Below, one piece after another: positions 54,906 through 64,000 of a stretch of DNA of 64,000 bases. The stretch comes from Gonocerus acuteangulatus (lineage: Eukaryota > Arthropoda > Insecta > Hemiptera > Coreidae): assembly GCA_946811695.1 (NCBI GenBank), contig OX328126.1:9891246-9955245 (forward strand), given 5' to 3'. The position numbers and the translations under genes are program-made. The notes under the pieces were generated by a model. The model did not search any database, was not told the origin of the DNA, and saw only the letters and a program-made list of their open reading frames with translations. Within the stretch, counting starts at the first letter, position 1. Each line of letters starts with the position of its first letter.

Positions 54906-55425
54906 GAGGTAATTATGGATTTCAATGCAGATTTTTTCTCCATGAGGTAATTATGGATTTCAATGCAGATGTTTTCTCCATGAGGTAATTATGGATTTCA
55001 ATGCAGATGTTTTCTCCATTAGGTAATTATGGATTTCAATGCAAATGTTTTCTCCATTAGGTAATTATGGATTTCAATGCAGATGTTTTCTCCATTAGGT
55101 AATTATGGATTTCAATGCAGATGTTTTCTCCATGAGGTAATTATGGATTTCAATGCAGATGTTTTCTCCATGAGGTAATTATGGATTTCAATGCAGATGT
55201 TTTCTCCATTAGGTAATTATGGATTTCAATGCAGATGTTTTCTCCATGAGGTAATTATGGATTTCAATGCAGATGTTTTCTCCATGAGGTAATTATGGAT
55301 TTCAATGCAGATGTTTTCTCCATGAGGTAATTATGGATTTCAATGCAGATGTTTTCTCCATTAGGTAATTATGGATTTCAATGCAGATGTTTTCTCCATT
55401 AGGTAATTATGGATTTCAATGTAGA
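54897..55425. repeat. 38-bp tandem array, ~14 units, made from LINE coding sequence
   Basis: The units read GTTTTCTCCATGAGGTAATT, ATGGATTTCAATGCAGAT; the main variant is CCATTAGG versus CCATGAGG. On the minus strand a unit reads ATT...CATAATTACCTCATGGAG, which is the codons (HNYLME) that begin the LINE remnant at 54905. Confidence 0.93.
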
Positions 55426-55432
55426 TTTTTTT

Positions 55433-56435
55433 TTAATTCAAAGGAAAGCTAATAAAATTTAAAACACGATTGTCTGGCCAGATTTTTGTTTCTTGTTTTT
55501 CCCTGTTTATTAAATTACATGCAAATAACTCACAAACTTTTACAATTAAACATAAAATAATATTATATTTTTCATCTAACTTAATCTCAGCACTTGTGAA
55601 ACAGCAATATCTGCTATTTTTCTTCGGTGAGGTGCAGCTTCTCTCCCTACCCGTGGCCTGGGTTCCGCCGGGTTCGGTCCTGCCGTGACATCGCTGTACA
55701 CTCTGGACTGTCACAGTCCCGGGAACTGGAGATTGTGGACGCCCTCCCGGGGGAGGGGGCGAGCACAACGCCCAGTAGAGCCTTGCATGATTAGGTTTCC
55801 CCTGTTAAAGCATTTTTACAAGGAGAGCAGTGCAGCGGTGTCGCGGTGGTTCTGGGCTCGGACGGTGCCCTTTCCGCGGTGTGGACTGGAGGCTTATAGA
55901 TTTTTTTTTTCTTTTGTTTAATTTTGTTTCCCTTTTTCTTCTTTAATTCAATTATTCATTTTCTATATAATAAAATTAAAAAATGTATTTAAGATTTATT
56001 TAAGAGATTCCTTCCTTTCGTTGGGTGCCCATGACCTCCCGCGGGTGAATACACCCTTCAGAACGATAAAAATCTCAGCACTGATATCGTTGTCAACGAA
56101 TATTCAAATCTATATTAGACAAGGAAAAAATTAAAATCTATTTTCAAATCATTCAAAAATCATATTATTAATTAATTAATCTCATTGTTGAATTAACATA
56201 AATTTACGTTTTGAAGATATCAGTCTTTCGATGTCTAATCATGGTTTGAATCTTTAATTTCATCGTTATCAGTGCTGATATTAAGTTCGATGAAAAACAA
56301 AATATTATTTTATGTTCAATTGTAAAAGTTCGTGAATTATTTACACGCAATTTAATAAACACGGAAAACAAAAAACAACAAAATTCTGGCCAGACAAAGT
56401 TGTTTTAAATTTTATTGGCTTTTATTTAAAACAAA
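55433..56435. repeat. Foldback element with a GC-rich centre
   Basis: The left arm 55440-55600 (AAATTTAAAACACGATTGTC, TGGCCAGA) is inverted relative to the right arm 56262-56430 (TCTGGCCAGACAAAG...TTTTAAATTTTATTGGC). The middle includes a GC-rich segment (55625-55905) unlike the arms. Confidence 0.7.
55625..55905 (+). other. GC-rich segment inside the foldback
   Basis: A plus-strand frame ends with RELEIVDALPGEGASTTPSR, ALHD and a stop near 55794. It may be a captured or inserted coding piece; no family recognised. Confidence 0.35.
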
Positions 56436-56737
56436 ATGCATTGAAATTGGTTACGATTTGTAGGCTGTAGCTTTTTTTGAAACACGAAAAGTCGTTTGGT
56501 CCCACTGCGGACCGCTTATGTACCCAGGAAATGTATAAATATATTTCAATAAGAAAAAAAAGAGTTCTAATTTTGATTAAATATGGCAAAAACCAAGACC
56601 AAAAAAACATTGCCTAAAACGAAAATGCATGGGACCAGCAGAACCTATATGAAAATTTGTAGACTTAGAATAGAATAAATAATGATATAAAATAGTCCCT
56701 CAAATACGTACATAAATGTATATATGTATATAATATA

Positions 56738-56768
<31 letters not shown>

Positions 56769-57430
56769 AACATATATTCTGTTGCCTATCATTTAGGTCA
56801 TATAAATATGTTTTTATAGTACTTTAATCAATATTTGCCCTACATGCTATTAGAAATGTTTTAAAATATTTTATTAATATATTATGTTATTTTATTTATA
56901 TGTTATATGTATATTTATAGTTGTATGGACAAGATTTATATAATGCCTAAATAAGGCTATTTATCGATTTGTTATGATTCGAATTACAACTTGACCATGA
57001 AATTGTAGATTGTTAGACCTTGAAACTAAATGTTTGTTATTGCTTGAACTAAAGATTGAGAAAAATAAAAACAAGACATTGTTTACACTTGGCCATTTCT
57101 TTCCGACGTTACGGACAATACAACTGGAACTGTTACTGTTTCATCAGAGATGGTGTTGCAACAGACTCCCACGCTCCTTCGTACAAGACTGTAACAACAA
57201 GACAACAACAATACAGTGCCGTGTCTAATGTTGCACAACGTAGGCTTGTCTTCTTCCGAGCGTGTATTCCATGATGCGATTGTGGGCGTGTTCTACCAAA
57301 CAATGCGTTAGGGATCCTTTAACTTATGCAAACAATGTTTCCGGAAAAAATACTTTTGCTACTGGCAGTGGGTACTCAGTTTTTAGGAATTTACAATTTT
57401 CACAGTTTTTATTATTATTTATCATTATCA
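56436..57430. other. Unassigned stretch with (TA)n at 56720-56768
   Basis: It contains the inverted single unit of the 53.1-kb minisatellite at 56455-56512. The rest is AT-rich, with no gene. Confidence 0.45.
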
Positions 57431-57431
57431 T

Positions 57432-57590
57432 TAACTACGAATTTTGGGATGCCAGGATAGGGCTGATGCCTTTTCTTTTTTCTAAAGAAAGGCCACCACC
57501 CCTAGTGGGAATCGAACCCACGACCCTTTGGGACGGAGTGTTAAGTGCTTACGCCTTAACGCTCACGGCCACCGGGCCTCCTCAAAGTTT
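57432..57590 (-). mobile_element. tRNA-like retroposon (Ser/Leu-type head)
   Basis: The minus-strand sequence GGCCGTGAGCGTTAAGGCG resembles an A box with the D arm of a class II tRNA. CGTGGGTTCGATTCCCACTA is a perfect T arm with B box. Base pairing of the rest is poor, so it is a tRNA-derived SINE or pseudogene, not a tRNA gene. Confidence 0.6.
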
Positions 57591-57596
57591 TTATTA

Positions 57597-57789
57597 AATG
57601 TAGCATTAGTATTAGTATGTGGTATTGTATTAGTTGTAGAGTATAATATAGAATTATTATAGTACAATTAGTATTTAGTATTGTGTCATATTACTGAAAC
57701 AATACTAAATACTAATAGAACTATAATAATTCTATGTTATACTCTACAACTAATACAATACCACATACTAATACTAATGCTACATTTAA
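57597..57789. repeat. Near-perfect palindrome of TAATACTA-rich DNA
   Basis: The arm ATGTAGCATTAGTATTAGTA is mirrored by TACTAATACTAATGCTACAT, with pairing through about 90 bp to a centre near 57695. Confidence 0.9.
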
Positions 57790-57848
57790 TAAAAACTGTG
57801 AATAATAATCATCCTACTGTAGGATGATTATTATTCACAGTTTTTATT
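57790..57848. repeat. Short perfect palindrome
   Basis: AATAAAAACTGTGAATAATA...CATCCTA is mirrored around CTG. It abuts the preceding palindrome. Confidence 0.9.
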
Positions 57849-58385
57849 ATGTAGTATTTTAGTATGTAGGATTCCTACATACTAATACTTAATTTGAAGT
57901 TAGTTTTTATTATGTAGTAGTTTAATTTAAAGTTAGTTTTTATTATGTATTAGTTTTTATTATGTAGTATTTTAGTATGTAGGATTCCTACATGCTAATA
58001 CTTAATTTAAATTAATGATGTAGATAATGCTGCTACTTCCGATACAATACTACACATTTATACTAATAATACTTTAATACTTAATTTAAATATTACTGTA
58101 GATTATTTTCCTATTACTAATACAATTCTACTACACTAATACTACTGTACTAATACTAGATAATGCTCCTACAACTAACACAATACTACGTATACTATTG
58201 ATAATACTTCGTTTAATTAATACTATAGTTTGTATTCGTTTATGAGTAATACAACATACCTGTAGTATACTACTTGATTAGATACTACTAATACTATTAA
58301 TATTAATACTTAACTTAATTAACATTGTAAATATTAGTACTAATGATTACAAAATTCTACATACTAATACTAAAAATTCTTCTAT
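57849..58385. repeat. Low-complexity TAATACTA-type DNA, left of mariner
   Basis: Irregular repeats of TAATACTA/TAGTATTA words. The same type continues after the mariner relic (58928-59400). Confidence 0.75.
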
Positions 58386-58387
58386 TA

Positions 58388-58736
58388 GGCTGTACCGTAT
58401 GAAATGTCAGTTTTGGACTTGCCGATTTCCTTCAAATGTCTTGAAACTGTCGTGGCTCCTACTCCGAGTTCTTTAGCATATTCCCTAGTGCTTTTTGAAG
58501 GACAAGCTTCAACCCTTTCTTTCAGGTGGTCATTATCAAGCTTGGTTTCTGGCATTCCTCGCTCCTCGTTGTCAAGGTCAATATTTCCACTTGGAAACCT
58601 GGAAAACCACCGTTAAACAGTTCGTTCATTCGCCGTTCCCTCCCCGAACGCCGTGTTAATGTTCAACACTCCTCAGCAGCGCTATGGCCGAGCTTAAATT
58701 CATAACGAAAAATAATACGGATTTCCGTTGAAGTCA
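58388..58736 (-). pseudogene. Mariner transposase fragment, HTH domain only
   Basis: It starts MTSTEIRIIFRYEFKLGHSA at 58736 and, after a frameshift near 58670 and one stop, keeps RWFSRFPSGNIDLDNEERG and TREYAKELGVGATTVSRHLK, EIGKSK. These are the paired helix-turn-helix parts that bind the TIR. The catalytic DD(D) domain is absent; the frame runs straight into the TIR. It cannot make transposase. Confidence 0.88.
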
Positions 58737-58925
58737 TAATTTAAGTTTTATTTTTTTCTCAGAGGATCGTTCTCACAACACAGTATGCAAGTTACTGATT
58801 AAATAATAGGAATATAAGAGCTTTAATTCTATATGAATAACAATGATGTTTGTAAATAATGAAATAAAAAAGGGAAAGGATTAAATCGCAGAGTAAACAA
58901 AACTGACATTTCATACGGTACAGCC
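58388..58925 (-). mobile_element. Internally deleted mariner element
   Basis: Perfect 27-bp TIRs, GGCTGTACCGTATGAAATGT, CAGTTTT, at 58388-58414 and inverted at 58899-58925. TA precedes the left end; the right flank is TG, a likely mutated TA. 538 bp against about 1.3 kb for a full mariner. It lies in low-complexity DNA. Confidence 0.9.
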
Positions 58926-59422
58926 TGATACTAATGGAAAATTACATGTATTTAGAATTTACAGCTTGCGATTCTGTTGACCATATTTAGAAATTACAAA
59001 TATAAATGAACTGCTTTAGTGTCTTCCGATATATCGCTTGATCGCTGCAACCTTTTAGACACATCGTCTGATGGCTAATTCATGGTCTAAGGTTTCATGG
59101 AGCGTTTATTATTATACTATAATCTGTTAATAGAATTAGTTTAGTAGTATTACATCAGTAGTAGTAGTAGAATAAACTACAGTATTAATCAAATATAGTA
59201 TTAGTCTTATCATGTAGTATTGTATCAGCAGTATGACTATAGCGTAGTATTAGTATCAGTATGCCATGTAGTATTAATTAATAGTTTTGTATTAATTGTA
59301 GTATTAAAATCTATAATACTAATTAATTTTCTGTAGTATATAAATAAATTAATTCAATAAAACAGATCTATAACAAAATAGGATAAAATACGAAGATTTT
59401 AACTATGAATAATTGAGAGTTT
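58926..59422. repeat. Low-complexity DNA, right of mariner
   Basis: AT-rich with TAGTATTA-type words, continuing the pattern left of the mariner. Confidence 0.6.
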
Positions 59423-59444
59423 GTGTGCACATATATACATACAC

Positions 59445-60555
59445 TCGAAGGAGCGAGGATTAGCTATCTGGCCTTTGCCGATGACTTGGTCCTGGTGTCG
59501 TCCTCGGTAGCTGGCATGCGGAGGGCCCTTGCGCGGGTTGGAGCGGCCATCAGCAAATTGGGGATGGAGCTCAGCCCTGGTAAGTGCTGTGCTCTTTCGC
59601 TTGTGCCGGCTGGGCGTGTGTTCAGGATCAAGGTAGTTGAGGATGCACTGTTCAATATTGGTGGAGCCCCGGTGAGGCAAATTCAGTTCCTAGACTCGGT
59701 TAAGTGCCTTGGAGTCAACTATAGGAACCACGGTATCGAGAGGCCTGATGAGGAAATCGGAAGGGCCCTTTTAAGAATTGGAAATGCACCCCTCAAGCCG
59801 GAACAGAGGTTGACCGCCCTTAGATATCACCTCCTTCCGAGTTACGTGCACAAGCTGGTACTTGGTGGCTCCTCCCGCGAAGCATTGAATAAGTTGGATG
59901 TAAAGGTTAGAGCAGCGGTGAGGAGGTGGCTGAGATTGCCAAAGGATATTCCTGTTGCATATTTCCATGCTTCGTGCACAGACGGAGGTTTGGGTGTGCC
60001 CAGTATGAGCGTCCTTGTTCCGGCTCTGACTGTAGGTCGTCTTTCTAGGATGGAGTGGTCAGGTTTGGCCGCGGCAAGGGCAGCTTATCGTTCGGCGGAA
60101 GTTACCAAAAGGCTGCGGAAAGCGAGGGAGTCCCTGGCCAGGCAGGGCTTGATACAAGATGACTCCTGGTGCCCTGAGACTAGAAAGAAATGGTGGGCTG
60201 ACAGACTCTATTCGTCCAACGACGGAGCAGGGCTGAAGGAATCCTCTGCCTGTAAGGCTCAACATATTGGCTCAGTGATGGAGCTGAGACCACTTCTGGT
60301 TGGGACTTCATCCAGTACGTTCGTACCCACATAAATGCCCTTCCGACCACCGTGAGAACGACAAAAGGTCGGCGTGTGGGCCGGATACGTACCTGCAGGG
60401 CGGGTTGCCTGGAGGATGAAATGCTTCTGCCAAGAGATTGAGGCAGCTTGATGTCCCTATGGCGGTTCTGAGAAGCATTACCTTGCGGGTATTGAAGGGC
60501 TCCTGCATCATCTTCAGTCGATGGAGGACACTCCTCGCCGGTGCGGGGCGTTGAG
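59445..60555 (+). pseudogene. R2-like LINE reverse transcriptase, C-terminal half, broken
   Basis: It begins just before the catalytic box YLAFADDLVLV (59465-59500) and continues through RYHLLPSYVHKLVLG, VRAAVRRWLRLPKDIPVAYF and DGGLGVPSM, typical of the R2 clade thumb region. Near 60300 the frame shifts; WDFIQYVRTHINALPTTVRT and CRAGCLEDE follow to a stop at 60441. A third frame keeps [15 protein letters not shown] to 60554. Most of the CCHC/restriction-like endonuclease part is deleted. It is unusually GC-rich for the window. R2 clade is by pattern; exact family unknown. Confidence 0.8.
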
Positions 60556-60608
60556 GATTGTCTATGTTTATTAATTTATTATTATTTTTTTTATTTTATG
60601 TGTGTATA

Positions 60609-60772
<164 letters not shown>

Positions 60773-60779
<7 letters not shown>

Positions 60780-61190
60780 GCTATACCTTTATTGGATGTG
60801 GATGGCGAGATATGCCTCCATGTAGTTACAGGTACTATTTTTTAGAGGATGAAGTTGACTATTTTTTAGAGAAGTTGACTGCCACTGGCTACAGTTTGGC
60901 ATTTATTATAATATTTTGGATTTTATATTTTGGAATATTATTATATTATTTTATTTATTTATTTTATTTTTTATTGTTATTTATTGTTAGTGTAGTCGTA
61001 TTTTTATAAGTTATTTATTGTTAAAAAAGTGGCCATATTTAACTAATTTAAGGTCTCACAGCAAATAGGCTTGGGTTTTCAAGCCTTAACAACGAGGGTG
61101 AAGGAGACGCCCAATTGTAAACTGACTCGTATTTGAATATGTATTATAGATTAATTGTATGAAGGTGCTCTGTATCTCCTAATAAAGAAA

Positions 61191-61194
<4 letters not shown>
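60773..61194 (+). other. Possible 3' UTR of the R2-like element
   Basis: It ends CTGTATCTCCTAATAAAGAA before (TA)n, with AATAAA. Continuity with the reverse transcriptase remnant is inference. Confidence 0.4.
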
Positions 61195-61229
<35 letters not shown>

Positions 61230-61955
61230 TATATATGAGCCTTTATATGTATATTTGTTTATGTATAGATGAACAAAATAAAGGTTGGTAAAGTATTCCA
61301 TACATATTATTCTGATGGAAGCAAACATTAAAAGCAGAGCACTATCCTAAACATAACATCTTCAATGTTCTTTATCAATTAAAACTACATTCCGAATTAA
61401 ATTATACATTAAAATGAAGGATATATTGCTAGTTTTGTTTATATCATTGCCGGAGTCCATTGTATTCCAGACATACCCAAGGCTGCTAGGATCATACTAA
61501 CCATCCTACAGGTGGAAATACCAGCTCGTCCCGGACATCGTGACCTGACAACTAAATGTTTCCAGGACCTATTCTCAGGTACTACCTGCTGGCTTTATCT
61601 GTACTAATCCTCAGATGGCTACATTCCACAACTTTTTACCAGTCAGTGCTCTCAAGAAAGGTAAATACTCTAAGGGGTTAGGTCCAACAGTAAATAATGT
61701 ACTGTTGACATATTTATTGGTGAAGACCGTTGTTTTTGATTTTAAGGAATATTATCTTGAAAATGTATTCCTGAATTTCTTACTGAGATTCTTATAAATT
61801 AATTTTTCAGGGTCATTGTTTTTACCTTTGCATGAAAATACGTATAGCATATTAGCTAATATGTACGATTTTATTCGCTCGAATTTCGCCCCAAAAGCCA
61901 CGTTCTGGTGGACGGACTTTGCTGGTTAACGAACTTGACTTTTGAACGATTTTTT

Positions 61956-61960
<5 letters not shown>
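61195..61960. other. Unassigned AT-rich stretch
   Basis: (TA)n at 61195-61238. A short piece at 61870-61950 matches the 29.9/63.4-kb dispersed repeat. No gene. Confidence 0.5.

Positions 61961-62006
<46 letters not shown>
61961..62006. repeat. (TA)n microsatellite
   Basis: About 22 TA units. Confidence 0.95.
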
Positions 62007-62009
<3 letters not shown>

Positions 62010-62149
62010 GTTGGTCCCGAAGGAAATCGCCATACGTGAGGGGTGTGTACACCGACTGAAGGGTAGTTGAATACCACCAAGAAACTTTTCACTTGCATTA
62101 TTTCCCTAGATATAGGCGTTTCTATGTTTTTGATCATTTGTGCGCTATT

Positions 62150-62725
62150 TGTTGTTCCAGCCATAGCGAAAAATTATTTCTGATACTATTTTAAAAATCT
62201 CCATTGAATTTTCCATAAGATCTCATGTACCTTGTACAAAACTTGCTCCGAATTCACAGCAACCACACGCAAACAAATAACTTATCACGAAAAAAAAATT
62301 TTTCATTTTTAATGATCCAAACAGCGCACGAACATTTTATTGATAGATGGGACTCTCAGAAATGTTGCATTATTTCATTACCGTGGCTAATTTGTTATTA
62401 AAAGTGTCGCAGCAAGAAAAAATTAATAAGCAAAACATTTTGGCTTTTAATGATAAAAAGAACGAAATTAAAACAATATTACTACTTCATAAATCATAAC
62501 AAAAAACTTTGAATGAAAATGTCCGTACTGTGCGTGGAAAATTAAAAATAAAAAACCTTTATTTCGTGATAAGTTATTAGTTTGGGTGGTTGCTGTGAGT
62601 TTGGTTTCAGAATGGTTTGTACAAGGTACATAATATAGGGAATTTAATGGAGATTTTGAAAATGTCATCAGAATTATATTTTCCTTATGAAGGGAACGAC
62701 AAATAACGCCAAAAAATGGCCTAAA
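62150..62725. repeat. Foldback element, ~575 bp
   Basis: The left arm (TCTCCATTGAATTTTCC, TGTACCTTGTACAAA, CAGCAACCAC, AACTTATCACGAAA) is inverted relative to the right arm 62555-62720 (TTTCGTGATAAGTTATTAGT...GTTGCTGTGAG...TTGTACAAGGTACA...TTTAATGGAGAT). No coding. Confidence 0.75.
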
Positions 62726-62788
62726 ACTAGCGTTTAGACAAAACAAAGTCCTACTCGCAGGAACTGCGTCATCTTAGCGCGGTTCCAG

Positions 62789-62981
62789 TTTTTTTTTTTT
62801 TTTTTTTTTTTTTTTTACGGCACATCTACATCTAGGTCATTAGCGCCGACATCCAGGGTGTAGCGAGGAATTTCACCAGCGAGCCGTGGGATGATAAAAT
62901 TCCTGCCGGAGGTTGGGAATCGAACCCACCATCTCCCGCTTATGAATCCAAGGCGCTAGCCATTAGACCACGGGAGACCCC
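62789..62981 (-). mobile_element. tRNA-derived SINE, family B (copy 2) with TSD
   Basis: The minus-strand head GGTCTCCCGTGGTCTAATGG, CTAGCGCC and the B box GGTTCGATTCCC. The tail GCGCTAATGACCTAGATGTA, GATGTGCCGT and a poly(A) of about 28 follow. A 7-bp duplication CGGTTCC flanks it (62780s and after 62979). Confidence 0.87.
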
Positions 62982-63436
62982 GGTTCCTGTTCATATCCCT
63001 ATTCTCATTTGAAATGCATAGAATAGAAACAGATAATATTTTCCTCGGCCTTTGTTCAAAGGGTTTTATGGCTGTACCTGGGGTCAGGTCCGCAAGACCC
63101 TAGAATCCTCTTCTACCGATACTTCATTTCATACGTTTCAATGAATTGGAAAATATCAAATATTTTCACACATTCCTGTGTTCTTTTACTATAGTAATAA
63201 TTCTACAGATAAAATCAATTAAAAAATAAAACAAAAAAACCAACAGCATAAAGGCAATTGAAAATATTCAAAAGACGTCATCGAATCTTTTTCTCTTGGC
63301 AAGCTATATTTCTAACAATGAATTGTTTTTCTTATTTTGCCTAATCTGTTTTATTGTCAAATACATTATCCAACTATAAGCAATTAAAAAATAACAAGGA
63401 ATAAATACAGACAAAAAGAACAGTTCGAATTCGCAA
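62982..63436. other. Unassigned AT-rich stretch
   Basis: Nothing recognised. Confidence 0.5.
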
Positions 63437-64000
63437 AATCAATTACTTTAATGTTTTAAGCACTTATTTCTCCGATTGACATCGCCTAATCAAAACTTTC
63501 ATCTGAACCTTTTTTGTAGAGCATTTAGTAAGCTTTCTAATGGTATTCTTTCGTTTACCAAGATTCTCAACCTTTTTCGAGATATTAAGGAAAATATACA
63601 AAGTTACCAAAACTTTTTAAGTCTGTTAATAAAATATTTTATTCTAACCCTTCCTTAACTCCAAACGTAACCAAAATTTCAACATATTAGTTTTGATGAA
63701 AGTAGAACATGCAGAAAATGTTTCAACTGAATCCCATGATTCTAAGTACCCAAACCAAAAACGGTATTCAAAAAATATTTTTCCAATTTTCTCGAAAACG
63801 GTTAAAGCTATCGCCTTGAAAATGGTTTCATTCGTTTTCCTAGCCCAGGAATCATATAAAACGAGTACTTAGAAGCTTATGAACTCAAAAACGTAAGCTT
63901 TACGATTTTTTTTGCGCGAATTTCGCCCCAAACGCCATCTTCCAGTAGGCGGATTTTGCTGGTTAACGAACTTGACCTTTCAAATTGGACGAAGGATTTT
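63437..64000. repeat. Dispersed repeat shared with 29880-30490, runs off the window
   Basis: It shares TTTTAAGCACTTATTTC, TCCGATTGACATCGCC and ATGGTTTCATTCGTTTTCCTA with the copy at 30 kb. The copy continues beyond the window edge. Confidence 0.65.

Overview
This window looks like a piece of an arthropod nuclear genome, probably an insect; the order cannot be settled from the sequence. The DNA is AT-rich and crowded with (TA)n tracts. It carries a 5S-rRNA-derived SINE, tRNA-derived SINEs, LINE remnants, a mariner relic, Helitrons and many long inverted repeats. There is no bacterial gene organisation. The only host gene part I can support is one 111-bp exon on the minus strand (19256-19366), with consensus splice sites at both ends and a whole number of codons. 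It reads like the N-terminal segment of an unconventional myosin. Most of the window is therefore probably intron filled with mobile elements.

Layout. 1-5 kb: a foldback with a hammerhead ribozyme motif in each arm, a LINE 3' end, and a ~2-kb foldback with an 8-bp-TSD MITE nested in one arm. 6.5-10 kb: a 55-bp satellite of about 62 units. 10.06-17.71 kb: the centrepiece, an apparently full-length Helitron (OTU protease domain, 15-residue repeats, Rep/helicase) joined head-to-tail to an internally deleted copy whose 3' terminus is repeated 11 times. 18-20 kb: composite repeats, the host exon and a second Helitron-like family. 20.6-22.9 kb: a 46-bp satellite of about 50 units, next to a dead Helitron helicase end. 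23.9-31 kb: a SINE set in (TA)n, a 1.2-kb foldback, AT-rich DNA and a minus-strand Helitron derivative. 31-34 kb: further hammerhead-bearing foldbacks and an 86-bp array. 34.8-46.5 kb: LINE remnants, a second copy of the MITE, the 5S SINE, a LINE sharing that SINE's tail, a perfect 261-bp palindrome, and a second MITE nested in a Helitron-like element. 47-56 kb: SINEs, 59-, 173-, 21- and 38-bp arrays, another Helitron derivative and another foldback. 57-64 kb: low-complexity palindromes, a mariner relic, an R2-like reverse transcriptase remnant, a SINE and a long dispersed repeat.

How the parts relate. Only the Helitron at 10-16 kb encodes an apparently near-complete transposition machine; three deletion derivatives in the window share its ends. 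The RNase H-bearing LINE remnant at 40 kb has the same 3' tail as the 5S SINE and a tRNA SINE, which points to that LINE family as their likely source of reverse transcriptase. Twice, a MITE sits inside a repeat whose other copy, also in the window, preserves the empty site. Tandem amplification of element ends or element pieces recurs in four families.
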